DNA of 64,000 bases from Streptomyces sp. MST-110588 (GCF_022695595.1 NZ_CP074380.1:7654501-7718500); one strand, 5' to 3'; numbered from the stretch's first letter, positions 52,961 to 62,772 are shown. The notes: generated from the letters alone by a model not told the origin. Numbers and translations are program-made.

Positions 52961-52986
52961 AACGTCCGGTCGGCGGTGAAGATTCC
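52961..52986 (-). promoter_or_regulatory. Sigma-R-type promoter of rbpA
   Basis: Read on the minus strand: GGAAT (52986-52982), 18 bases, GTT (52963-52961). This is an exact match to the GGAAT-N18-GTT consensus of the thiol-oxidative-stress sigma factor R of Streptomyces. It is 62 bp upstream of the rbpA start codon. Confidence 0.85.
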
Positions 52987-53100
52987 CGTTGTCGGGACAT
53001 GCGCCCACCCGTCGCCCACCACCGCCCGTATTGGAGGCGCTGCGCGCCGCTGCCTTCCTTCGTGCCGCCCCTTGTTGTACCCACCAGCGCCCGGTTTGTC

Positions 53101-53118
53101 ACATCTGGCAACAGATGT
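53101..53118. promoter_or_regulatory. Palindrome between GDPD and rbpA
   Basis: ACATCTG-GCAA-CAGATGT is a perfect 7-bp dyad in relatively AT-rich DNA, 136 bp past the GDPD stop and 200 bp upstream of rbpA. It could be an upstream operator of rbpA or a weak terminator of the yczE-GDPD operon. Confidence 0.45.
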
Positions 53119-53253
53119 CACCTAACGCCTTCGCTAGTTCAGCGCGCAGTAACGGTCCGCCTGGTGAGCCAAAGGCGTACACTACCGGCCCCTGCCCCCA
53201 CACCTAAATCCGCCCCCCGTACGGCCCGTCGGACGCCTCCGCGGGCGGGCGGC

Positions 53254-54051
53254 TTATGCGGGGACCCAGGCTCCCCGCCCGGCCAGTACCGTCCGCAGTG
53301 TCTCGATGCGGTCCGTCATGATCCCGTCCACGCCGAGATCGAGCAGCGACTCCATCTGCCGGGCGTCGTTGACCGTCCAGACGTGCACCTGAAGGCCATG
53401 GGCGTGCGCCGCCCGCAGGAACAGCGGGTCCACCACGCGCACCCCGGACTGCCGGGCCGGCACCTGTACGCACACCGCGTCCCGCCGCACCGCCGCGCCC
53501 AGCAGCCGGTCCAGCGGCAGCCGCCCCCGGCCGTACGAGCGCAGCCGCAGACCGGCCACCCCGCGGACGCCCAGCGACGTCGCCAGGCGGACACCGGCCA
53601 GCCGCCGGGCACGGGCCGCCCGGGCCTCGGAGAACGAGCCGACGCACACCCGGTCCCAGGCGCCCGCACGGCGCAGCAGGGCGAGCAGCGGCTCCAGGGC
53701 CGCCTCCGCCTTGACGTCCACGTTCCAGTGCGCCTGTGGGAACTCCTCCAGCAGCTCCTCCAAGAGCGGCAGGGGCTCCCGGCCGGCCACCCGCGCCCGG
53801 CGTACCGACCGCCACGGGAGGGCGCCGATCGCGCCGCGGGCATCGGTGACCCGGTCCAGCGTCGCGTCGTGGAAGGCGACCAGCTTCCCGTCCGAGGTGG
53901 CGTGCACGTCGGTCTCCAGGTAGCGGTAGCCGGCCGCCACCGCCCGGCGGAAGGCGGTGGCGGTGTTCTCCAGGCCGTCCGCCGCTCCGCCCCGGTGGGC
54001 GAAGGCCAGCGGCGCCGGGTGGTCGAGGTAGGGGTGGCGTACGGTGATCAC
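53254..54051 (-). CDS. Glycerophosphodiester phosphodiesterase
   Basis: The start is GTG 54051 (VITVRHPYLDHPAPLAFAHR), which overlaps the stop of the YczE-like gene (GTGA), giving 265 residues. GDPD signatures are AFAHRGGAADGLENTATAFR (catalytic His and Glu), GYRYLETDVHATSDGKLVAFHD (E-x-D and second His), HWNVDVKAE and the C-terminal VHVWTVNDARQMESLLDLGV, DGIMTDR. It hydrolyses glycerophosphodiesters to glycerol-3-phosphate and an alcohol. No signal peptide, so probably cytoplasmic. Confidence 0.92.
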   Translation of the reverse strand: MITVRHPYLDHPAPLAFAHRGGAADGLENTATAFRRAVAAGYRYLETDVHATSDGKLVAFHDATLDRVTDARGAIGALPWRSVRRARVAGREPLPLLEELLEEFPQAHWNVDVKAEAALEPLLALLRRAGAWDRVCVGSFSEARAARARRLAGVRLATSLGVRGVAGLRLRSYGRGRLPLDRLLGAAVRRDAVCVQVPARQSGVRVVDPLFLRAAHAHGLQVHVWTVNDARQMESLLDLGVDGIMTDRIETLRTVLAGRGAWVPA

Positions 54052-54754
54052 TTGTGCAGTATCGCGCGTCCGGACCGCCCCTGGCCCCGGGCCACCACGG
54101 GCGAGTGCTGATCGGCCAGACCCTTGATCGCGAAGAACCGCAGGGAGAACTGGGCGAGCGGTCCGATCGCCAGCGCGTAGAGCACGGTGCCGGCCCCACC
54201 GAGCCGCCCAGCAGGAAGCCCACCGCAAGCACCGTCACCTCCAGGCACGTCCGCACCAGGCGCACCGGCTTTCCCGTACGGATGTGCAGTCCGGTCATCA
54301 GGCCGTCCCGCGGCCCGGGGCCGAAGCGCGCGGAGATGTAGAGGCCGGTCGCCATGCCGTTGAGCGTGATGGCGCCGAGCAGCAGCGGGATACGCACCTG
54401 TAGGGCGGACAGGTCCGGGACCAGGGCCAGCGTCGCGTCCATCACCAGACCCAGCAGCACCACGTTGGAGACCGTGCCCAGCCCCGGACGCTGCCGCAGC
54501 GGGATCCACAGCAGCAGGATCAGCGCCCCCGACACGATCGTCACCGTGCCGATGGTCAGCCCCGTATGCCGTGCGATGCCCTGGTTGAGCACGCTCCACG
54601 GCTCAAGGCCCAGCCCCGCGCGCAACTGGAGGCCCATGCTGATGCCGTACAGGACCAGTCCGGTGTAGAGCTGGACGAGCCGCCGGGGGAGCCGCCGGGC
54701 GGATGCGGGCCTCCCCTTCGGTGCGGCCCCGGATCGCGTACGAGATCCCCTCAT
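54048..54754 (-). CDS. YczE/YyaS-type integral membrane protein, with an apparent 1-base frameshift
   Basis: ATG 54754 (MRGSRTRSGAAPKGRPASAR). It has five or six membrane segments: LVQLYTGLVLYGISMGLQL, LTIGTVTIVSGALILLLWIP, VRTCLEVTVLAVGFLLGGS. YczE-like features are LGLEPWSVLNQGIARHTGLT and RFGPGPRDGLMTGL. The frame breaks in the GTGGGGCC run (about 54196-54202). One added base gives AGTVLYALAIGPLAQFSLRF and the stop at 54048 that overlaps GDPD, for 235 residues. YczE-like genes divergent from MocR regulators are a recognised bacterial pairing, thought to be regulator and target. Transport substrate unknown. Confidence 0.82.
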
Positions 54755-54863
54755 GGCGGACAAAACCTTCCCCCTCCTGGCAGGATTGGACTGATGCATG
54801 ACACCCTGTGGCTGATCGGCAGACAAGATCCATGGCCAATTCGAGGAAGGTGGACCGCTCGAT
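54755..54863. promoter_or_regulatory. Shared divergent promoter region of yczE-like and mocR-like genes
   Basis: A 109-bp gap drives both genes. ATTGG at about 54785 and CCAAT at about 54836 form a spaced inverted repeat, and GGCTGATCGG and GGACTGATGC are similar direct elements. MocR proteins usually bind such paired sites, but the operator cannot be fixed from one sequence. Confidence 0.4.
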
Positions 54864-56368
54864 ATGACGCAGTGGACTTCAGCGGTGGGTGCCGCGCAAC
54901 TCGCCCGGCTGCTCCGGTCGCAGGACGCCCGGGACGCGGCGGTCCAGTTGGGCGGGCGCCGTATCCCGGCCTACCGGAGCCTGGCGGACGGCGTACGGCT
55001 CCTGGTGCTGGAGGGGCGGGTGCCCGTCGCCGCCCGGCTCCCCGCCGAGCGTGAACTCGCCGCCGCCCTCTCCGTCAGCCGTACGACGGTCGCCGCCGCC
55101 TACGAGGCCCTGCGGGCCGAGGGGTTCTTGGAGTCCCGCCGTGGATCGGGAAGCTGGACCGCCGTCCCCGCGGGCAACCCGCTGCCCACCCGCGGCCTGG
55201 AACCGCTGCCTCCGGAGGCCGCAGGTTCCATGATCGACCTCGGGTGCGCGGCCCTGCCCGCCCCCGAGCCGTGGCTGACCCGCGCCGTGCAGGGAGCCAT
55301 GGAGGACCTGCCGGTCTACGCCCACACCCACGGGGACTACCCGGCCGGCCTGCCCGTACTGCGCCAGGCGCTCGCCGACCGCTACACCGCCCGCGGCATC
55401 CCCACGATGCCCGAACAGATCATGGTCACCACCGGTGCCATGGGCGCCGTGGCCGCCATCTGCCGGCTGATCACCCGCCCCGGGGAGCGGGTGGCGGTCG
55501 ACTCCCCGTCCTACGCCAACATCCTCCAGCTCATGCGGGACGCCGGCGCCCGTCTGGTGCCGGTCGCCCTCGCCGAACGGCTCGGGGGCTGGGACATCCC
55601 GCCTGGCGCCAAGTCCTGCGGGACGCCGCGCCCCGCATGGCGTACGTCGTCGCCGACTTCCACAACCCCACCGGTACGCTCGCCACCGAGGAGCAGCGCC
55701 GCCGGATGGTCGACGCGGCCCGCGCCGCCGGCACCACCCTGGTCGTGGACGAGACGATGACCGAGCTGTGTCTGGACCCGGAGGTGACGCCGCCGTGCCC
55801 GGTCAGCGCCTTCGACCCGGCGGGCAGCTCCGTGATCACCGTCGGCTCCGCCAGCAAGGCGTTCTGGGCCGGGATGCGCATCGGCTGGGTACGCGCCGCC
55901 CCCGACGTCATCCGCAGCCTGGTCGCCGCCCGTGCCTACGCCGACCTCGGCTCCCCGGTCCTGGAACAGCTCGCCATCGCCTCCCTGCTGCGCAACGGCG
56001 GGTGGGAGGCAGCCGTCGAGGTCCGCCGCGACCAGGCCAGGGAGAACCGCGCCGCCATCGTCGCCGCCGTGCGGCGCCACCTGCCCGACTGGGAGTTCTC
56101 CGTCCCCAGCGGCGGTCTCACCCTGTGGGCACGCACCGGCGGCCTCTCGGGGTCGCGGATCGCCGAGGCGGGGGAGCGGCTGGGGGTACGGGTGCCCTCG
56201 GGGCCCCGGTTCGGTGTCGACGGCGCCTTCGAGGGCTTCGTACGCCTGCCGTTCACCGTCAGCGGCGCCGTCGCGGATGAGGCCGCGGTACGGCTGGCCG
56301 GGGCGGCGCGTCTGGTGGCGACCGGTGCGTCCCTGGAGACCGAGACGCTGCGGTCCGTAGTGGCCTGA
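54864..56368 (+). CDS. MocR-family (GntR-wHTH plus aminotransferase-like) regulator, with an apparent 1-base frameshift
   Basis: ATG 54864 (MTQWTSAVGAAQLARLLRSQ). The N-terminal GntR helix-turn-helix is RLPAERELAAALSVSRTTVA, AAYEALRAEGFLESRRGSGS. The fold-type-I PLP domain has HTHGDYPAGLPVLRQALADR, VVADFHNPTGTLA and GSASKAFWAGMRIGW, with the PLP Lys in SASKAF. The frame breaks at the CCGCCTGG run (about 55603-55610). One added base gives GWDIPPWRQVLRDAAPRMAY and 501 residues. It likely regulates the divergent yczE-like gene in response to an amino compound or PLP. Confidence 0.88.
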
Positions 56369-56405
56369 GGCTACGGGGGCCCGGTCCCGGCCCCGGCGGC
56401 TGCGC

Positions 56406-58165
56406 TCAGCCCTCGCCGCGCGCGCTGTCCGCCCCCGCCGGGGCGGCGTCGGCCGCGGCCGGTTCCAGGGGCTCCTCCAGGAACTGCGGTTCCAGGGGTT
56501 CGGGTTCCAGGACCTGCAGTTCCAGGGCCTCCGGCTCTCCCGGCGTTCCCGGTCCTTGCGGCGCCTCCGGTCCTGCCGGGACTTCCGGTTCTCCCGGTGC
56601 CTGTGCCGCCCCCGTCGGCGCCGAGGGCTCGGCGGACTCCATCGGGACCGTAGGTTCCGGAAGCAGCGCCAGCACGGCCTGCCGGTGGGTCTCGCTGGTG
56701 GCGTCGTCGAAGGGGTCGGGCGTGGCCGGCACCTGGAGCCGGTGCACCGGACCGGAGCCGAGCCGGGCGTAGCCGCGCCCGGGCGGCACCTGAGCCGTCG
56801 GTGTGGTGTGCGGGGGCGCCCCGAGCACCGCCGCCACCTCCTCCGCCGTGGCCGGGCCCAGCACCACCCGGGCCCGGGTGTGGGTCCGTACGGGCTCCGT
56901 GAGCAGCTCCGCACTCTCGAACTGGTCGGCGACCGCCACCGTCACATGTGCCGCCCGTCCGTGCCGCAGCGGGACCTGGAGGAGCCGCTGTGGATCGTCC
57001 CGTCCTTCGGCCGCCGCCAGATGAGCCAGCGCGGAAGGGCGGTCCACGATGATCCACAACGGCCTCCGGGTGTCCTGCGGAGCAGGCCGTCCCGCCTGCC
57101 GCGAGCGGTTGGCGGTGATCAGCCGGCGCTCGGTCTCGTGCGCCGCCCACTCCAGCGTGGCCAGCGCCCCCGACAGCCCGCTCTCCACCCCCATCACCCC
57201 GGCCCGCCCGCTCAGACACGCGAACTCCCCGGTGCCGCTCCCGTCGATCACCAGCACGTCCCCGTGGTGCAGCGCCTGGAGCGTGACCGACCGCAGCAGC
57301 GTCGTGAGTCCCGACCCGGGGCGCCCAGCGCCAGCAGATGCGGCTCGGTGGACCGTGGCCCGGTCCGCCACACCACCGGCGGCACGTCCCGCGTCTCCCG
57401 GCCCTCCCCGCTCGCGTCCACCACCGGAAGCGTGCGCGGTACGGCCCCCGGGTCGGTGAACCCCAGGACGGTCTCGCCCGGTGCCGTGACGAACCGCTGC
57501 GCCGCGATGTCGGTCGGCAGCGCCGCGAGCACGGTCATCACCAGCCGGTTCGCCTCTTCGTCCCAGGCGAAGTGGTACTCCCGGCCGCGCCCCGACTTGG
57601 CGTGCAGGATCTGTTCGATACGGGAACGGTGCTCGGCCTCCCCGTCCGTGAAGTACGCCGGGTACCGCAGCCCCAGCCGCGCGATCCGGCCGTCCTCGTC
57701 GAACCCGTACTCCTCGAAGGCCCGCTCCCAGTCCCCGTCGTGGGAGTACAGCGGACGCGGATCGGCCTCGGCGCAGAAGTACGGCACCAGCGCCTCGTAG
57801 AGCGCCTGGAGCCGCCCGGCCGCCTCCTCGCCCGGCCCGGTCCGGACCGGCACCCGCTCCCGCCCCGCCCAGCCCGCCACACCCATCACCGCGACCAGCG
57901 AGAGCAGCGGCCCGTACGGCACCAGCACGATGACCAGCAGCGCGCCGGCCGCGCCGAACAGCACCGGGCCACGGCGTTCCTTGGGCAACGCCGCCCAGCG
58001 CAGCCGGCCGGCCGTGACCAGCCGGCGCAGACCGCGGCCGATGGTGACCAGCGGGTGGAAGACGTCGGTGACGCTGTAGACGGCGGTACGCGCCAGCTCA
58101 CGGCCGCGGGCGAGCGGCACACTGCCGCCGCCGCTCAGGACGCGGTGCCAAGATCGCCGGACCAC
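56406..58165 (-). CDS. FtsK/SpoIIIE-like membrane ATPase-fold protein with degenerate Walker A; apparent 1-base frameshift
   Basis: The chosen start is GTG 58165 (VVRRSWHRVLSGGGSVPLAR), with AGGAG five bases upstream. There are two membrane segments near residues 60-90 (GPVLFGAAGALLVIVLVPYG). A basic domain, then the P-loop-like region: the frame breaks in GCCCCGGG (about 57326-57330), and adding one base gives LLALGAPGSGLTTLLRSVTL. The usual Lys of Walker A is Leu. Walker-B-like RRPLWIIVDRPSALAHL follows. It has 586 residues with a long Pro/Glu tail. In Streptomyces this type is paired with a small membrane protein, as here. Role unknown; it may bind a partner rather than hydrolyse ATP. Confidence 0.78.
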
Positions 58166-58306
58166 ATCTTCTCCTGTTGTCGGTACTGTGCGGCGCTCCG
58201 GACGGCGCCGGGTCCGCGGGGAGCGCGGCTCGCGTGGCGCGGGGGACTCACGCGGAGGCGAGGGCGCCCGGGGCGGGCGGCGCGGGAAGCGCGTCGGGCA
58301 AGCGGT

Positions 58307-58371
58307 CAGGACGTGGGATCGGGGCGCGGAGCCAGGACGTGGGATCACAACGTGGGTCGGGGCGCGGGGCC
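58307..58371. repeat. Imperfect direct repeats between the FtsK-like gene and its small partner
   Basis: CAGGACGTGGGATC occurs at 58307 and 58333, with a partial copy (CAACGTGGGTC) at 58348. GGGGCGCGG-A/G-GCC follows at 58321 and 58359. Low-complexity expansion in the 238-bp gap between co-directional genes. Confidence 0.6.
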
Positions 58372-58403
58372 GGGGCGTGAGACCAAGACGGGACGCGGGC
58401 CGC

Positions 58404-58598
58404 TCAGAGTTTGATGCCGCCCAGCAGGCTCGCCAGGCTCGCGCCCCCGGCCTTGATGCTGGGGGCGATCGCGGTACCCGCGAGATAGAACCCGAAGAGC
58501 GCGCAGACCAGAGCGTGGGACACCTTCAGCCCGTCCTTGCGGAAGAACAGGAAAACGACGACACCGAGCAGTACGGCGGCGGAGACGGACAGAATCAT
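58404..58598 (-). CDS. Small conserved membrane protein, 64 residues
   Basis: ATG 58598 with AGGAGAG seven bases upstream. Two hydrophobic segments (MILSVSAAVLLGVVVFLFF and HALVCALFGFYLAGTAIAPS) flank the short loop RKDGLKVS, and the tail is GGASLASLLGGIKL. It is transcribed in the same direction as the FtsK-like gene, 238 bp upstream of it. The layout resembles small TM proteins next to Streptomyces spore-associated or transfer FtsK-like proteins. Function unknown. Confidence 0.78.
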   Translation of the reverse strand: MILSVSAAVLLGVVVFLFFRKDGLKVSHALVCALFGFYLAGTAIAPSIKAGGASLASLLGGIKL

Positions 58599-59500
58599 GA
58601 CGTTCTCTCCTGAATGGCGGGGACGGTCACCATGAGTCCTTCCAGCCTCACAGGAAGTGCCAAGCTGTCAAAAGCGGCAAACGGGTGACGTCCCGCTGAA
58701 ACCCACTGAATGGAGTACCCCGGATATCCGCAGGGTCCCACTGACCGCATACTTGCAGGTCAGACCGAATTACGGACGCCATCTCCGCCCCGGGGAAAGT
58801 AGCCGTCCGGACGAGCGCCGATACGACACACGCCGCCCTGGCCCCGCCATTGTTGACTGCGCGTCAGGGCCATACCGAAAAGCGGCCGGAGAAACCGCCG
58901 CCCCGCCGCCGTCAGCGGATCAGGCGTGCCCATGGCCCGCGGTACTCCTCCGCCGAAAGTGTTGCACCAGCCTCGTCCGGCGCACCGTGTGCCCGCCGTG
59001 CGGGCGCCCGGCCGGAATCGCCGCTGCCCCTGGTCGCGGTAGAGCGCGACGGCGGCGAAGGTCGCCTGCATTCTGGCGTCCCGGACCGCCGACGAGAGTT
59101 TCCGTCGCGGAAGGAAGGAAATGGCGAGCGTGCCGCCGAGAGCCGCCGAGAGCCAGTGAGATCAGCAGTCACTTATCCGACAGCCTGGTCCAGGATGTGC
59201 GCGCATGACAGGTCCAGTAAAGCCACGGAAAAGGCAGATCGCTGATCCGGTGGCCGCGAAGAGCGAGGCGGTCCGGTAGCAGCACAGACGGGCGCAGCGC
59301 AGAGCGAGGCGTTACGAAGGACGGCGAGACTGCTTTTGTTCGTCTTCCGTTCGTCAGGCTACTCGTCCGGGTGTGGGCGTGACTCCCGTACGGAGGAAAT
59401 GCCGGGCCCCTGACGCTCTCTTTTCAAGTGGGGCGCGCTGTGCTTCCCTGGTCTGCCGATGAAGTGAACCTGACATCCGACACGGGGTGGGGGCGGCCGA
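58599..59500. other. 902-bp intergenic region, no supported gene
   Basis: It holds the promoter of the small membrane protein and the region upstream of the SGNH hydrolase. Open frames here are short and lack ribosome-binding sites. A small repeat (GCCGCCGAGA) occurs at about 59131. Nothing else of note. Confidence 0.4.
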
Positions 59501-60508
59501 ATGGACAGGCGCTGGACATGGCCGCTGCTCACGGCCCTGGCGCTGGCTCTCGTGGGCGTGTTCGGCTGGACCGCCGTCTTCGCCTCGGACCCGACGGACG
59601 CCCCCGCCGGACCCACGGCCGCCGACGCCCCGCCACCGTCCGCCGCCGACTCCCCGGCCGCCACCGCGGGGCTGCTCTCCTCCCCGTCCCCGTCCCCGAC
59701 CCCGCCTCCGTCGAGGCCCGCGCCCGCGGCCCGGCCGCCACGGGCGGCGGCACCCGTGCTCTATCTCGGCGACTCCCTGGCGATGGAGAACCAGCAGGTC
59801 CTGGCAGAGCAGGTACGGGCTTCCGGGCGATCGGTGCTGCGCAGCGCGCCGTACTCCGGTACGACGCTGTGCGACTACCTGGCCGGGCCGGCCGGGGGAG
59901 AGGCGAAGTCGCTGGTCCCCGCGCGGGACAAGGCGGCGGCTCTGGTACGGGCCGTGCGCCCGCGCGTCGTCGTCCTCCAGTTCTGGGGCAACTCCTGGGG
60001 CTTCACCCCCTGCATGGGCGCCATCGCCGCGGGCACGCCGGAGTACTACGCGCGCTACGCGGCCGATGCGCGAACCCTGACGGAGCAGATCGCCGCGGCG
60101 GCACGGAACACGGGCATCCCCCGACCGAAGATCATTTGGGTCGCCCAGGGGCCCGACGCCTTCCGTCCCGGCCGGGTCCGCCGCGTCAACGCCATCTACC
60201 GGGCCCAGGCCGCCGCCACCGGCGACCTCGTGGCGGACGCCGGAGGAGAGGTCAGCCCCGCCGGTGACCGTTACGCCTGGGCCCGGGAACTCCCCTGCAA
60301 CGCGTACGAACGCGCCCACCCCGCCTACTGCACCCGGCCGGATCGCGACGGCGGCACCGCCCAACTGCACCGCCCCGACGACGCCTTGCACTTCTGCCTG
60401 GCGCCCACGACCACCACGCCGCGCCCCTGCCCCGTACGGTCGCCGGGAATCGTCCGCTACTGCCGAGCCATCGCCGCAACGGTCGACGGCTACCTCAAGA
60501 GCCTGTAG
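59501..60508 (+). CDS. Secreted or membrane-anchored SGNH/GDSL hydrolase
   Basis: The protein has 335 residues from ATG 59501 (MDRRWTWPLLTALALALVGV). An N-terminal signal or anchor helix precedes a Pro/Ser/Ala-rich linker (about residues 28-85) and then the SGNH domain: VLYLGDSLAMENQQVLAEQV (block I Ser), VVVLQFWGNSW (block III Asn) and a late DALHFCLAPT carrying Asp and His. Cys residues in CAYERAH-like and CTRPDRD segments may form disulphides outside the cell. Probably an esterase or O-deacetylase acting on envelope polymers. Confidence 0.82.
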   Translation: MDRRWTWPLLTALALALVGVFGWTAVFASDPTDAPAGPTAADAPPPSAADSPAATAGLLSSPSPSPTPPPSRPAPAARPPRAAAPVLYLGDSLAMENQQVLAEQVRASGRSVLRSAPYSGTTLCDYLAGPAGGEAKSLVPARDKAAALVRAVRPRVVVLQFWGNSWGFTPCMGAIAAGTPEYYARYAADARTLTEQIAAAARNTGIPRPKIIWVAQGPDAFRPGRVRRVNAIYRAQAAATGDLVADAGGEVSPAGDRYAWARELPCNAYERAHPAYCTRPDRDGGTAQLHRPDDALHFCLAPTTTTPRPCPVRSPGIVRYCRAIAATVDGYLKSL

Positions 60509-60596
60509 GCAACCTGGAGGCTGCCCCGTATGAGGGCACCCGGAGACCACGCGGGACAACGGCGTCCGGCAGTGGTGCCGGTCGAGGGGGAGGCCG

Positions 60597-60872
60597 ATGG
60601 TCGAGTTGCGTGCTCAGGCGGTCCGCCGGGCAGGTGGCGAGCCGTTCCCGGGCATGGTGGAGGTCCGGTTCACGGATGCGAGAGGGCGACGATGGACGCT
60701 GGTCGACAAAACACCGGTCTTTGACGCCGGGGACACGCTGGGACCGGGCTCGGCCTTTCCGCTGGAAGTCGGTATCAGTTGCGTGGTTCGCGAACCGGAC
60801 GAACCCCGGAGGGGCGATGAAACCGTCACGGTCTCCACCGCATTTGGGACTCGGGGAGACAGCAACGCATGA
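60597..60872 (+). CDS. Hypothetical protein, 91 residues
   Basis: ATG 60597 (MVELRAQAVRRAGGEPFPGM) is preceded by GAGGGGGAGG three bases upstream, a strong ribosome-binding site. It is beta-rich (VEVRFTDARGRRWTLVDKTP, FPLEVGISCVVREPDEPR) with no signal peptide. It has the look of small conserved Streptomyces proteins. Function unknown. Confidence 0.65.
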   Translation: MVELRAQAVRRAGGEPFPGMVEVRFTDARGRRWTLVDKTPVFDAGDTLGPGSAFPLEVGISCVVREPDEPRRGDETVTVSTAFGTRGDSNA

Positions 60873-61402
60873 ATACACCGTCATCGCCATTTCAAGCGGA
60901 GCGGTCTGGGTCTGACGGGCCGGCCACCCGGATCGGGGACCGGTGCTCTGGTCCCACTGACCCGGCCCGGCTGAAACGAGGCGGGCCAACACTTGCTCGC
61001 CGGATCTGACCTGACTGCCCATGAACTCAACGACGCCGGCGGGCCGGAACCGATGTGTCCGACTCCGCCCTGCGCTTGCTGTCGGCTCGGCTGCGGAATC
61101 GCCTACGCCCAACTCGCCGCCGGATGCGGCGTCGGACCACCACCGTCTACCGCGGCGGGAATCGCTCAGTGACGCCGCAGTGTGCAGGCTCGACGGCGAG
61201 GAGCGGCACCGACTGCGCGGCGATTGCCGTCCGGGCAGCGGCGGGCACTCCCTCAAGGGCGATGCGAGTGATCGGCACAGATCCCCCTCGCCCGCTGTCA
61301 GAGAGAACCTCGATCCGTGCCTCGTCCAAGAGGCCCTGGCTGCTCTGCTGCTGCCGAGCCGACTGGAGCGCTGGAGGCCGCCTGCGCTCGTCAGAAGGCA
61401 GC
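60873..61402. other. 530-bp intergenic region
   Basis: There is no credible gene. A minus-strand frame at 61147-61329 (VPITRIALEGVPAAARTAIA) is protein-like but has no start. It may be decayed coding DNA downstream of the DUF6461 gene. Confidence 0.35.
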
Positions 61403-62038
61403 TCATCGCGGCTGCTGCCCTCTGACGAGCGCAGTGGGCAGTGCCGCGCCGAGGATCAGATCACGCGGCAGCGCCAGTTCGAAGCGCTGTTCCAGTACGG
61501 CGAGCGAGGCACGGTGCGCCGCATCCCGCTTCCGTTCCTGCGGGATTTTGGCCGCGATGATGTCGGTGCGGACGATGTCGGCGCCGGGGCCGGTGATCTC
61601 CTGCGACCAGGTGTACATGTACATGTCGAAGCCGCACACATAGTGGTCGTCGTGGAAGTAGGCGAATGCGGGCGGCGGGACCTTCGGGTTCTGTTTCTCG
61701 TAGTACAGCTCGAAGACGTGGACCCCGTCCCGGGATGTCCCGTCGTGGTATGCGGGCCCGAGGACGGACGGCCAGTGGCCGTAGGCGATGGCGAAGCCCA
61801 GGCCGGCGTGGTCGCCGTAGCGGACGGCGATGCTGTCGGTGTCGCCGCGCTCGGCGTCGAGCCGGTCGATAAGCTCTTCGGCCTGCGGCCCGGTGGTGGC
61901 CTGGACCGGTACGGGGCCGCCGGTGGCGGCGAGGCGGGCGGCGAGCTGTTCGCCGGTCAGGCCCCGGGCCAGCTTGATGTAGTAGCCGAGCCAGGAGATG
62001 TCCCCGTCGGCTATCCAGGTGATCCCGCCGGAACTCAC
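61403..62038 (-). CDS. DUF6461-family hypothetical protein
   Basis: The chosen start is GTG 62038 (VSSGGITWIADGDISWLGYY), with GGAG seven bases upstream, giving 211 residues. The features are IKLARGLTGEQLAARLAATG, GLGFAIAYGHWPSVLGPAYH, DGVHVFELYYEKQNPK and FAYFHDDHYVCGFDMYMYTW. This matches the Streptomyces DUF6461 pattern of small mixed alpha/beta proteins. It is cytoplasmic, with no known activity. Such proteins are often found alone or near mobile DNA, as here. Confidence 0.7.
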   Translation of the reverse strand: MSSGGITWIADGDISWLGYYIKLARGLTGEQLAARLAATGGPVPVQATTGPQAEELIDRLDAERGDTDSIAVRYGDHAGLGFAIAYGHWPSVLGPAYHDGTSRDGVHVFELYYEKQNPKVPPPAFAYFHDDHYVCGFDMYMYTWSQEITGPGADIVRTDIIAAKIPQERKRDAAHRASLAVLEQRFELALPRDLILGAALPTALVRGQQPR

Positions 62039-62772
62039 TGCGTGTCTCCGTTCTCCGTTGTGGCGCGGCTCGGGACCGGGCACGGGGCCGGCCCCGTGCC
62101 CGGTCCCGAGCCGCATGTGCGGTGTGCGTCAGTATCGTGCTATCGGATGTCGCACGTGATCGTCGGTCCCTGACTGTTGTCTGTGGGGAACGTCTTCGGC
62201 ACCGACGTGGAGAACGCCGCGTACGGTACTGCGGGGAGATCATCAGCTTGATCGCCACCTCGGCCCGGCAGGGAACGGCAGGTGACCGGCGGGCATCGGC
62301 AGCGGTGTGAAACGGGCCCACAGTGGGTCCGGCTTCCGGCTTCCTTCCCGACGCGGGGCGGCCACCGGCTCGGGCGCCCTTTTCCGGCCCTGCGGCCGGC
62401 CGCGACGAGGGAGCCATGGTGCCCGTTCGCCGTTCCAGACGCGCTGGATGGTTTCTTCAGGCCCCGTCTCCGTCCCGCGAGCTCATGGCTATGCATGTCC
62501 GCCGGGACGCAGGCTGATTGGCTGATTGGTGGATCTGAAACGCAGGTAGTGGACGTGATGAGGTCGACGTTCAGCGAGGGTTGCAGCGCGGATCGTCCAA
62601 ACCTGAGCAGCGGTCGCAATGGATGTCCATCAACTCGCCTGTGGGAATCAGGTATCAGAGCTGGGGGTGGTGTCTCCGGGAGCTCCGACGCGGGCGCCTC
62701 CCCGGACGCGACGAGCGCCCCCGGAAGTGGTGTGGGCGACGAACCGGGTGCGCCGCCCGCCGTTGGTCATCC
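62039..62772. other. Decayed intergenic region
   Basis: There is no gene. The stretch between DUF6461 and the IS5 scrap shows broken frames and uneven base composition, with AT-rich patches near 62150-62270. GGCCCCGTGCCCGGTCCCGAGCC-like sequence at 62062-62115 is present in two near-inverted copies. Confidence 0.35.
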
